From Paraspadella gotoi (taxonomy: Eukaryota; Chaetognatha): a stretch of DNA of 64,000 nt. The notes under the pieces were generated by a model, which had not been told where the DNA came from, ran no database searches, and worked only from the letters and a program-made list of their open reading frames with translations. The stretch is taken from the NCBI GenBank assembly GCA_051294375.1, contig CM119270.1, forward strand, positions 19,789,741 to 19,853,740. The letters run 5' to 3'. This document shows positions 22,183 through 34,200 of this stretch, piece after piece (the stretch's first letter is position 1; each line of letters begins with the position of its first letter). The translations under genes and the position numbers were made by a program.

Positions 22183-23797
22183 CTTTGACCGTAATATTTC
22201 CTTTTTTTTTCGATAAAATTCTCCAATTATTTCGTTTAATTAATAAAATCAATTTAAAACAATTTGTTAAATGCGAAAGTACAGTGCGAACTTTTTTCTT
22301 TTTTTAAGAATCGGCAGCGATTTGCTGTAAAAAATCTCGCTCTCTATCTTATCTGATTGGTTAATGCTTGTTGTTTTATTTAGATTATGTTGCATGCCAT
22401 GTTTTCCAGGACATCTTAAGACACATAAAATGACAATCTTTTTTCCCTCCTTTATGTTTATATATCTTTCAACTTATAATGAAGAAGTTATAAATTTTAA
22501 ATTGAGGCAAAATCCCGTATGCTAATTTTTATTTTTAAACGTTTTTTTAAAATATTACCTTTTTAATTATTAAGAATTCGGATATTGATCAAAAGTTAAA
22601 TTCTTCGCTCAACTTTGAAAACTAAATTATTTTTTTGTTGTAAAAAAAAAATAAAAAAATCTCCCGCTCTATTTTTGTCTATCATTTCCAATCTTTGCAT
22701 CATTAAAAACATTTGATGAAAACGTTTATTATTATTAGCTTACAGTACATAATTTCCTCACGAAAAAAAATGTTCCTTATTTCTCGACTTGAGCATTTGC
22801 GAAAAAAAAGAAATCGTTAAGGCTTATTACATTATTCTGATTCCTAGTTATTGTAATTTTACATTTTTTTTATGTTAATGATTAAAGGAATTCAGAGTGT
22901 CTGGTACACTTAATATTAATTAAAAAAATCACTCGCGTAAATTTTGACCGTCACCAGGTCAAAAAAAAAAATGACGTAAATATAAAAAGAATATTGTTCA
23001 ATGTTAAGTTTTTTTTTCAGTTTTTCACTTATCTTTCATTTTATTTTTTAATTAGATCATTTTATGTATGTGATGACTCTTTCTGTATGTGTCCATTGTA
23101 ATTTAACCTGTCTCAATAAAACTGTCTTATCATCGATGAGTTTTAATCAACAACAAACGTTAGCGAGTTTATTTTAAAAATCCGGTTTTTCAACGCTGAA
23201 ACATTTCATTACAATGATAATTCTTTGTACATTTAATGGCGCATTAGGGGCTAGAATTCTGGCCGTTGGGGGAAAAGAACATGAATTTGTGCGTAGCTCA
23301 GCAAAATATCGAGTGTGAATTCGCAAAGAGAAAAATCAACTTGCGTTATTCTGCCATTTGTTTATTATTCACACCATCGACGAAAGGGGTCTGTACAAGC
23401 GGGGATACGAGTTTTTTCAAACGGAAACAAAAGACAAGCGAATTTATTGAGAAAAAAGAATTAGAGCTAAAATGCCAAGGAACGTCATGAAAACACAAAA
23501 CCCGAGATCAGAAATGATTTCTATTATCTTTATTCCGATAATTCAACCCCCAATAATTAAAAGTGAAAAAGTTAATTGACCATGTTGAGAAATACAAATT
23601 ATCTGGCCTCCCGACGCCAAATTGTCTTTCTTAAAATGAGGGATTTCTTGCTTGGACCGGTATCAGTTAATGGGGTCTCCAATGCCCTCGAAGGCCTCCA
23701 AGCCTCCCTTTTAGAATGGCCTCTAAGACCCTTTATGGCCTCTTAATGCCCCCTACCTCCCAGCCCCCCTCAATTCCCAGCTCCATCCCCAACCCCT

Positions 23798-25734
23798 CTA
23801 CAAATCCGTTTGCGCCAATTGTCTTCGCGGCGACGCCGGGACGCCGCTTTTTCCCGCGGCGTCTTTCAGTTCCCCGGCGCCGTTTTGATGGGGGCGTTGC
23901 GGAGAGACGCGAGCGACCGGTGGCGCCGCTTTTTTGGCGTCCCAAGATGGCGCCGCTCGAGTCGTGATCACGATGGGTTTCTTCTTTTTCGACGAAGCGT
24001 TGGAGGAAGTTGACGGAGGAGTTGGGGAGGAAGGGGAAGAGGCGCCGAGAACGATCGGCGAAGACGGCGACGTCGGCGTTGTTGGAGTCTTTATTGTCGG
24101 CGTTGTTGGAGTCTTTATTGTCGGCGTTGTCGGCGTTGTCGGCGTCTTCCCGGAAGAGTTCGTCGACGGTTTCGACGGCTTCAACACGATCGGCGTCTTC
24201 GAAGGTTTGGAGGTCGATTTAGGTGATGGCTTGAGCACGATAGGGGCGGAGGCTGCGGCGGGGGCGGCACCAGGGGCGTGGGCGGACTTGTCGGGTTGGC
24301 GGGAAGATTTGGAGGAAGAGGGTTTGAGCAGGATCGGGCTCGCCGAGGGATCCTTGTCGGGCTTGGGAGTCGGCTTAAAAGCCGGGACGGGCAGAGGGGA
24401 TTCCTCAGAGGAGGGGACGGGCAGAGGTGGCTCCTGAGAGTCCTTGAGAAGTGGAGGGGCTGCCTTGGAGATCGGGCTGGGATGAGGAGACGCCTTGACG
24501 ACCGGTTTGAGGACGATGGGTTTGGCTTTCGGTTGTTGAGACGTTTTGGCGGGAAGTTTGGAAGGGGGCGTGGCGACGATGTCCGCTGGCCGAGTCGTCG
24601 TCGTCGGCGTCTTTATTTTGACCGGCGGCGTCGACGCGGCTTTGGGCTTCGTCGGCATCGGCGCCGTCGATGGCGGCGGCGGCGTCGGCTCCTGCTGCTG
24701 CTGCGGCGTTTGAGTTTCTGCTTTAGGCTGCTGCAGCGTCGGCAGCTTCTTCTCCGGCCGCGGCTGCCGCAGCACGATGGCTAAAGGAATCGGGTCTTGG
24801 GCGACTCCTCTTCCTCCTCGCTGCTGGAGCTGAGGTCCAACTCCTCCTAAGGGAAAATCATCGTCAAGATTTTGAGACGAATCAAAGATTAAACTGTTGT
24901 CGTAAACATTGTCGTCGTCGTCGTCGTCGACAGGGTCGTAGTAGGAGGGTCCGTTCGACGCCGGTACAAACGACGACGCCGGGGCGGCGCCAATGACGCC
25001 GGGATCAACGAGCGGCGCCGCTTTCGCTGGGCGGAAGTCGTCGGCGACGAGGAAGGAAGGATTGTCTCTTCCGTCGTCGTAAGGAGGAAGAACTCGGATC
25101 GAGGGCGGATTGGCGTATCTCGGCGGCGACTCCCCCGCCGGGGCGTATCTCGGCGGCGCCGTATCCGTTTCTGGTCGACGAAACGGCGTCTCGGTCAACA
25201 TCGCTTCGTCGTCGTCGTCGTCGTCGTCGTAGAAGGAATCGTCGTCGTCGTCGACTTCGGCGACGGCGTAAATGTTGTCGTCGTCGTTCGTCTCGTTCCG
25301 GCGCGAATCGTCCGGCGCCGCATGCGCCGTCGGCACCACGACGATCGGCGGCGGCACCACGGTCGCCGGAAAAGACGTCGGCCGATCGCCTATCAACGCC
25401 CGAGTGCTCAGCGGCTGCTTCCGGTTGATCCCGGCGTAGTTGGCGCCGCCGCCGCCGCCGCCGCCGACGCTGCCCTCGTAGACCGAGGACGACGCCCGCG
25501 ACGTCAGCGTCGAAACGGAATCTCCTCGACCCAGCGGCGGCGGCGGCGCTGCAGAGGACGCCGCCGACGCGGCCGAGACGGAACCGTCGTAGCCTCGATT
25601 CCGGAAACTGACCATCGCTCTGTTGTCGACGATTACATCCGGGACTCCGGTGAGATCGTAGGAGCCGAAGGTCGTCTTGGAAGCGGCGAGGGAGCGACTC
25701 ATGTCGAGCTTGAGTTGATCCCGGGATGCGGCGG
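23798..25734 (-). CDS. bark: Bark beetle cytoplasmic tail exon: disordered, PPxY motifs, PDZ ligand
   Basis: This terminal exon encodes 645 residues of low-complexity cytoplasmic tail. The acceptor is CCTCCTCAG, and the reading frame runs upstream of the first methionine (RDQLKLDMSRSL), so it is an internal-to-3' exon and not a stand-alone gene. Features in order are S/A-rich start, a glycine run, acidic runs (DDDDDSF and an 8-Asp stretch), two PPRY motifs that fit the WW-domain ligand PPxY, Q/P-rich and T/P-rich segments, at least four IVLKP/ILLKP repeats, and a KTPTTPT repeat array. It ends in QTDL, a class I PDZ-binding motif. It is very rich in CGN codons and CGT trinucleotide runs. The tail probably recruits scaffold proteins at cell vertices. 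The linkage to the transmembrane exon 18 kb upstream is inferred from matching phase 0/1 joints. Confidence 0.8.
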
Positions 25735-25755
25735 CTGAGGAGGGGAATGAGGGGG

Positions 25756-25823
<68 letters not shown>

Positions 25824-25966
25824 TTTTATTTATCTATTCATTAAGTGTTTGGTTCAATGTATGAATATTGGTTTTTGGCTACATTGTGGATTGTTGGATT
25901 TATTGTAATAAGGTAAAATATTTACTATTAGGATTGCATTGGATTCATTAATTTTAAAAGGATTTC

Positions 25967-26063
<97 letters not shown>

Positions 26064-27667
26064 TGATGATCTCGCCAATCGAGCCGAATGACGGATCGAA
26101 TTTCGTCTCTCGAAAAATTCTCTTTTTCTTTTTCGCGCCTGAAAACAGAAAAAAAGAAACAGGAAACTTAACAAAGTTTTATTTAATACAAAATATAAAA
26201 TAAAAACAAAACAAAAAATTAATTCAACCGAGAAAATGTAATGAAAAATTAGTTAATAAAGAAACTTACCTTTTCTCACTTCAACACACGTAATCAGACC
26301 CAATTAATCAGACCTTTCCTCTTCTCCTTACCATTTTCGTCTCCACTCTCCGGACAGTCCTCATCCCTACCATGTCTTTCTTCCTTCCATGTTTGTCCCC
26401 TTGTCCTCTTCCCTCTCCAGGCATTCCACATCCTTACCATGTCCCTCTTCCTTCCATGTTTGTCCCCTTGTCCTCTTCCCTCTCCAGGCATTCCACATCC
26501 TTACCATGTCTCCCATTTTATCTACCCTGCCCCAGTTCCTTTTGTCCTTCGCATGCGTGGCTTTCGATATATCGTGACCCAATTGGTCCGTCGCAAAGCG
26601 TAGCATGTCGTATCGTCTGTCGTCGTCGTCGTCGTCGTCGTCGTCGTCTTCCGTTGATGCCTTCATTGCGTAACGTCTTACCAGGGACGTTGAGGAAAAG
26701 ACAACTCTTCCAATTTCCTTTTCCCACTTGGCACGACTTTGTTGTTTAGGCTAATATGTTTTTAATGCTGATGGGATCACCAGGCTTAAATAGTAAAATG
26801 TAACATTACGATTTTTAATTTAAATTAACAAATGAGAGTTCTTTTTACATTCTCCTTCGTCGAAAGTCATACGAACGATTAGTTATGCAAGGTGAAACTG
26901 TGAAGCTATTTCCATACTTTTAAGCAACGGCGTTTTCTTTTAAACAGCGGTGTTTTTTTTTCTTTGCCTTTCATTTTTTTTAATAATAACAAAAACTATA
27001 TTAACCTAACCGAATACAAAAAACAGTAACGGGACTAATAAAAGCGTAAAACGATTGCAAAAAGGTGACAAATTAAACAGCAAACTGATGACAACAGCTT
27101 TGGAGAAATTTTGCAGTTACTCCTTTGATTTATAAATAAAGCCTCAATCATTATTTAACCAAAAACAATAAAAACAAAAAAAAGCATAAGCCTAAAATGA
27201 TACAAGAAAAAAACTGCCCACTTTCGTATAAATATGTTTGCTAATTTCAACGTTTAAACAATTGGTCAATTATTATTAATTATTTGATAAACTAAACCTT
27301 ATCACGTTGAGTTATGACATTCACATTACAACCATACTCACTGCAATATGCAAATGAGATTAAAGTATACGGACATTTCGATGGCTCTTATGTATTAAAA
27401 TTTAGGTTCGTGGACTAAAATTTATTTGTCTCTCTTTATTTCTTTTACTCTCTCCCTCTCTTTATATCTCCCTCATTTCCTAAGTTTCTTTCCTTCTTTC
27501 AACACACTTAACTTGTTCCTTTTTCTCTCTCCCCTTCCCTACTTCCTTTCCTTTCTTTCTCTCTAACTTTCTCCCTTACCCTCTCGTACTCTTTATCATT
27601 CAACATGTCGCACCCAAGAATTTCGTGTTTCGGTGCAACGAGGAATTCCCTCTGAAAAAAATGGGAG

Positions 27668-27746
<79 letters not shown>

Positions 27747-30137
27747 TTGGCTTCCCTTGACGACGGAACAAGAACCAAATAGAAAGACCTGGATTCCACC
27801 GGATGATGGCTAAGAAATTTCTCCAGCGTCGATGAAAAACTAATTTCGTTGCAACAAAATCGATTGAATTTAAACGAACTTTTTTTTTTATAAATTAAAT
27901 GAAACGACTGAAAGAAACATCGTCATCAAATATTTTTTAGCTAATGATAATTAAGCAGATTTAGCCACAGATGATTTAGTTCTGCCCAACCAGTGCCTAT
28001 GAAAAACTTCAACTGATTAAACTAGAATATATAAACAAATTAAAGTCACCCGATTGCCTTAGAAAATACAAAACTTTGCTCGCCTCCTAGAACCTTTTAC
28101 AATTGCTGACAGCAACATTTTGCTCACGACGTTATCACTGAAAATGAAAAGCATTTTTTTACGAGTTATTCTGCCGCAAACTTTCCAGCAGCATTTCCAA
28201 TTTGCCGCAACGATTTTTTTTCCGCAACTTTTATTTTTCGTCTCATGAGTAAACTCTCTCGTCTTTAAAAGAAACTTGACCGCATCCCAGTTCTTTTCAC
28301 CCGAGCGTCTCTACCCTCACCCCACCTCCCTCACTTACCTCCCCTCACCCCACCTCCCTCACCTTACCTCCACCCCCACCCCCCTATTTCCTCATGGGCA
28401 ACAACCCTTCTTCCGACGAGAGATAGACCTCGAGGACGAAGCTCCTCCGCCGGACGAAGATGTCGAGAAGACTGACCGACCGTCTCGGGCGGCGTCGGCG
28501 GCGTCGGCCAGATCCGGCGCCTCTCATTTCTCGAGACGAGCGAGTCAAGCTTCGAGAGCGGCGTCGGTAAACTCGGCCGTGGCGGGCAGTCAGCCGACGG
28601 AGGTGAAAATGGGACCGAGTAGCTTTATATTTAGAATGATTTTTTATCATGTTAAAAGTCAGTTTCTTGTATTTTGATACGAGTGCGCGGTAAAATATAG
28701 TATTTCCTGAAAAATGTCCCTAAACCCAATTGAAATAGTAATAAAATTAGTTGATAGGAATCCAGGTACTGTGGGAGTTTGGGAGTAAATAAGCTTGATT
28801 GTGAGAGTGTCTCGAAAGAAAGCCGGCAGGATACACTGTAGACTGGATACAGCTAATGCTATGTTATTATCTTTTAAAAAGGATGAAGGCCATAACCCAC
28901 AGTCAGTCAGGAGATAAGATACATTATTTATTGGATGATTTTTCACCGAATCACATTTCACCTCCTATTCCAACTTCACAACTCGCTAGGTGATCAACGT
29001 GACGCGAACGGGATTCAGCGTCACTTCACTCGAGCTCGCCATCGGTCAGTCAGTTCAGTTCACGTGGAGCGAATCACAGGGCAATGGCTACAATGTTAAG
29101 CAGGTGACAATTTTGAGAGAGACCGGTGGTAAGTCGCCTCAAAGTTTAAGTTATTTTATTCTGCTTTTAATTTATTTCAATACATTTAAAGTAAATTGAA
29201 TTTATTTAAATATAAATTCAATTTTATTTTAAATTTAACTTGTTATTTATGACTATTATTATTATTAATTATGATAATTATTAGTAAGCCAGAATTTTTG
29301 ATCAAGGTGGTCCACGACGGGGACCAGCTCCGCGTCGTGCCGGGAGGGTTCGGCTCGGGCGCCTTAGCCAAGACCGGATCCTACAAGCAGCAGTTCAACT
29401 CCACCGGGGAGTTTAAGTTCGCCGTGGGAGGATTGAGGTGCGCTCCTCTGACGGTCGCCGTCTTCAACAAGGAGGATCTCGAAGTGTCGCTCAATGACGA
29501 AGGATTCGTGCCGAAGATCATGCATATTGATCAAGGGACGACGCTGGCTTGGGTTTGGGAGAATTGTCAGGTTAGAGGGAGAGAGAGAGGGAGAGAGGGG
29601 GAGAGCATGTGACGAGGAAAGGGTGTTCAAGATGATGATGACGATGATGATGCTGATGATAAAAACGAGGACAGTCATTTGATGATGATGAACGAGACGA
29701 TGATAACGCTGATCTTCATCAGCGATCCTTTTTTTCCCCCTTTTTCACCAAAAAGGTCCCCCACTGGATGTACGAGATGCGGTATTGTCCTCAGCACGGC
29801 GGATTCACTCAGATGCCTCTCCCGCCCGACACCCATCAAGTCAAGGACGGGGAATACGAGAAGAAGTTCCTCTTCCCCGGCCTCTTCTATTTTCAGACCG
29901 AAGGACTCGAGATGGGGACTCGTCACAGTTGCTTCGTTCACGTGAGACCCATAGAGAAGGAGCACAAGATCAAAATCACGGACAAATCGTTCGAGCCGAT
30001 TATGTTGGTCGTCAATCAGGGGGAACGGGTCTGGTTCAAGTGGGACCAGGAGAATTGCAACAACGATCATTGCATCTATCAGGTGGGGAGGGGTTTTGGG
30101 GGGGGGGCGGGGGGTGAATTGGAGATTTGATGAAATT

Positions 30138-30174
<37 letters not shown>

Positions 30175-31207
30175 TATGTTATGTATGTAGAGAGAGAAAG
30201 AGAGAGAGAGAAGAAAGTTTTTTCTTTCTTTTTTTTCTTTAATCAAAATTTTAGCATTGTTTATATTTTTTTAACATTTTTTTAGTCCAAGGGAACGCTT
30301 TTGTAACTTTCTAATGACACATTTTCAAATGACAACTTTCTATTCTTCAACTTTCAAATGACACATTTTATTCAATTCAAAATTAATTCAATAATTAAGC
30401 TAACTTTTATTCCTCACTCCACAACCCAGGTTGATCCACCACCACAAGACCACGACATGAACGATCCTTTCAAACCGACGGAAAAAGGATTCAAGTGGCC
30501 AACACCGACCAAAGTCGGCGTCCTCACCCACGTCTTTACCGAACCGGGCGTCTTCTATTATTCAGACGCCAACTACGAGGGCGTGGCCGACTACATGGGC
30601 GTCATCATCGTCAAGCCGAGTCCGCAGGACCACTACATCGAGGTCGGCGAGGAAGGGTTCGAACCCGGAATCATCTCTGCCAAGGCCGGCGACCGAATCT
30701 GGTGGACTTGGGACCCTGAAGACATCGAATTCGAGACGCTCTCTATCGTCGAATCGGAACGATGTCTCACTTCCGCCGGCGCAGTCAAGTTTGATCGACT
30801 CTGCGAGAACAAGTGCGAGCCAATCGACGAAGCTGGACTGTATGTGGGGACCATTCTTGGCATCAGTATGGTGCATGCGTGGAGTCCCGGCGCGTACGAG
30901 TTTCGGGTGGACACGGCCGAAGAGGATTTTGGATCGAGTTCGGTCATTGTGTCCACGTCTGCCAAGTCTTACTTTGTCAAGGTGGACGACGACGAATACT
31001 CGCCGGAGGTTCTAACCATCACAGTCGGGGACATGGTCTACTGGATTTGGGAAAAGAGTTCCGATGGACACAACATTCAGCAAGTTACTCATCAAGGGGA
31101 GCCGATCAAGGAAGGGTTTTGTAGGTAAATTATTATGTATATTTAGAATAAATATATGAGTGAATTTTAATATTAATGCGTACTATGTAGAATATTTCTC
31201 TCTTTTT

Positions 31208-31254
<47 letters not shown>

Positions 31255-34200
31255 CTCTTTCTTTCTTTCTTTCTTCTTTTCCTTCTTTCTTTCTTCTTCT
31301 CTCTCTCACTCTATCTCTATTTCTCTCTCTATCTCGCTCTTCCCCCCACTCCAGCGGGTCACTGGTCGACGCCCCCGCCGGCTTCATGCATGTCTTCGAT
31401 TCACCCGGCGTCTATCACTACGTGAGTGAATCTATGCCACAAGTGTCAGGATCTGTCATCGTCTCTTCTGCTCCTCACGTTCACCGCGTTCTCGTCGGTG
31501 ACACCAAGATCAGTCCCGACCCTGCCATTGTCAAAGAAGGTGACGTAATTTTGATTTAGTATTTTTAATTGAAATTAATTAATTCAATGCCGCTTTTTTG
31601 TTTAATTTTTTTGTTGAAATTTTTTAAATTTAAATTAAATTTTTAAACAAATTATTTAAATAAAACTTCAATTTAATTTATACTGAATTTAAATCTACTT
31701 CTATCTCTTACTTTTATTTTCATTTTCGTTTTTTTTTAAATCTTTATTCTAATATTTTATTATCAAATGATAATTGTTATCATTTCTCTTCTACCATTCA
31801 TCCCATCTCCAACAGGCGACGTCGTGGCCTGGGCCTACCCGCGACTCAAGTGCTACGACGTTTGCGAGATCGAAGACGTCACCGACTTGCTGGAGAAGGA
31901 CAAACTCTCCGTCCGCACGACGCCGCGGCGTCATCACGCCATGACGATGGAATCGGTCGGCGTCGTCCACGTGTCCAGCGTCTCCTTCACCAAGGACGGC
32001 ACCGCCCACTCGGGGGAGACGCCCAAAGTCTCGTCCGTGGTCGTCGACGACGTCAGAGACTCTGTCAAGGTCTACGTGGACGTGAGCGGATTCAAGCCGG
32101 AGAAGATCAACGTCCTCAAAGGACAGAGCGTGCTGTGGTCGTGGAGCGGAGACGAAGCCCACAACATCATCAAAGTCAACAACCCGTCGGGGCCCAACCC
32201 GCTCAGCGCCGTGCAGGGCAAGAAGTCCTTCAACAGCGGGAAGTGCATTCCCGATGGAAACTTTTTGCACACGTTCGATGAGTTGGGGACGTTTTGCGTG
32301 GCTTCGCAGGTGAAGAGGGAAAAAGAAAGAGAGAAAGAAAGAAAGAAAGAGAGAAAGAAAGAAAGAAAGAAAGAAACCCAAGAAAAAAATTGTTACAATA
32401 TAAAATGATTACCTAAATAATATTCATTAATTGATCATTAATTATCAATATTATTACCATTATCGATATTAATAATACATTTATTATTAAAATTAAATGA
32501 AAATTTGTGTATTTTTGACAGACCACAAATTTGTTTTTTTTTCAGAGAAGAAACACGAAAAAGAACAAAGTTATCATTCTTGTTATTATAAATATTATTC
32601 TTTTTTCAATATTATTTGTAATATTCTTATTAATACTACCATTATTATTATCCTTAGGGTGCCCCTGGATTTGCTGGAATGGTGTACGTCATGAGCGAGA
32701 GTGAACTGGCGTGCAAGCCCAAAATTATGGAAGAGGATTTGCTCGAAGACCATATGGATCAGAATACAGTGCTTCACCTTCAGACAGATAGTCCCGGCGC
32801 CAAGATCTACTACACGTTGCGCGGTGCTCTGCCTGAACCAGAAACTCGAAAGACGCGCCTCTACCGGCCAAGCAAAGGAGTGATAATGCGGTACCCAGGC
32901 TGGTGGTTTATTAGGGCATTGGCCGTCGCCCCTGGACTTATGTATTCCCAGGTATTTACGTCAAGTAGAGTCTGGGTGACGGCGGGAGGCGACGATGCCA
33001 AATCTGATTCCTCGGGAGATGTGGAGTTTGAAGATGATCCAATCCTGGATGATCAAGAAAAGATGGCCGAAGCTGAAGCCGCCTTGAAGGAGAAAGATGA
33101 AAATCCAGAGGCAAAACTGTGGGGCAAATGCAGTCCCGTACTGAAGCATTGTTTTTTGGGACCAGGAATTTTAGAAGTTTATTGGGACGAGTTGTCAAAA
33201 GAGAAGGCGGATTTGATCAAGAGTATTCAACTGTTGTTGAATGACATTTCTTACAGCAAAGAATTTTCTTCAAAGGACAATACATTTAACATTTCCGGTC
33301 TTGCAGGTGGGCATCACTATGAGTTGAAGCTGAGCTTGACATCGACAAATGCGATGTTTCTTCCACAAGAGTCGAAAATTATAGAGATCGATGTGGATCC
33401 ACTAAGTGAAGATGGTGGACCGTTGATTTCATTGGAAGTTACAGAAACTGAAGATTCTATGGCAATTGTGTGGACTGCAATACCTTCTGATGACCAAGAA
33501 ATTGATGGCTACAACGTCTTTCTCAAAGGTCAACAAGTTGGAAATACTGTTCGACCAGATGGTGACAGCAACAGATGTCGAGTAGTGATTGAAGGTTGCG
33601 AACTTGGGGAGCCTTACTCCATAACTGTGGAAGCATTACCCTCAGACGGTTCTGAGGGATTGCTCTCAAATGAACTTGAGGTTATTCTGCCACTTGAAAC
33701 AGAAAGCATAACTCTTCCAGCGGAGGAATTAAGGGTTGATGATGAAACACTATATTCAGAATACATTGTCGTTGCCAAAGGAACTGGTGAATTGGGAAAA
33801 GATGATGAAGGATCGATGGTTGAAGAAAAATCTACAAAAAAGACCATTACAAAAATACAAAAAACAGAAAAGGTTTCTCCACAAGAAATAAATAAAAAAC
33901 CGCTAATGAAACGAGAGAGCAGTGAAAAATCTACACCTTCCTTTGCCAAAAGCCCAACAAAGGTGGGAACAAGCAACAAAGTTGCCCTGACACAAAATCT
34001 TGCTTCTTCTAAAGAGACTAGGTTGAATGATGCCAGGACAGACCCAACACTAGTTGATGAAACTGATCCAAATACTCAGCTAAAAGCTAATAATTTTCAA
34101 AACAATAATGTAAATGAACCTCAAATGTATCCACAATGGCAACAACAGCAACAAATGCCAGGTCCACCCTGGCAAACTCAGCAACAAATTCAGGGACCAC

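Larger units (their letters stand above)
19000..23700 (+). other. 3' flank of the G-beta gene, gaps and repeats
   Basis: No second gene is supportable. AATAAA-type signals occur after the stop codon (ATTAATAAAAACT near 19217, CAATAAAACTG near 23115), so a long 3' UTR is possible. The stretch holds three long N gaps, (CT)n at 21364-21430, (TCC)n at 21632-21670, degenerate CCTAA repeats at 22000-22120, and a dispersed element end at 22142-22180. Frames that cross the N blocks are meaningless. Confidence 0.5.

Noticed and set aside
24278-24784. Arg/Gly-rich + strand frames opposite the Bark tail exon (also 23810-24437 and 25322-25738)
   Set aside because: They are antisense shadows of the GC-rich, CGN-rich tail exon.
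25700-25702. ATG at 25702 as the start of an independent disordered-protein gene
   Set aside because: The frame continues upstream to a good acceptor at 25735, and the preceding 76-bp exon joins in phase with a juxtamembrane-like segment.
28659-28961. 100-codon - strand frame in the first intron of the nested gene
   Set aside because: No start context, splice sites or recognised motif; the length is within chance for this composition.
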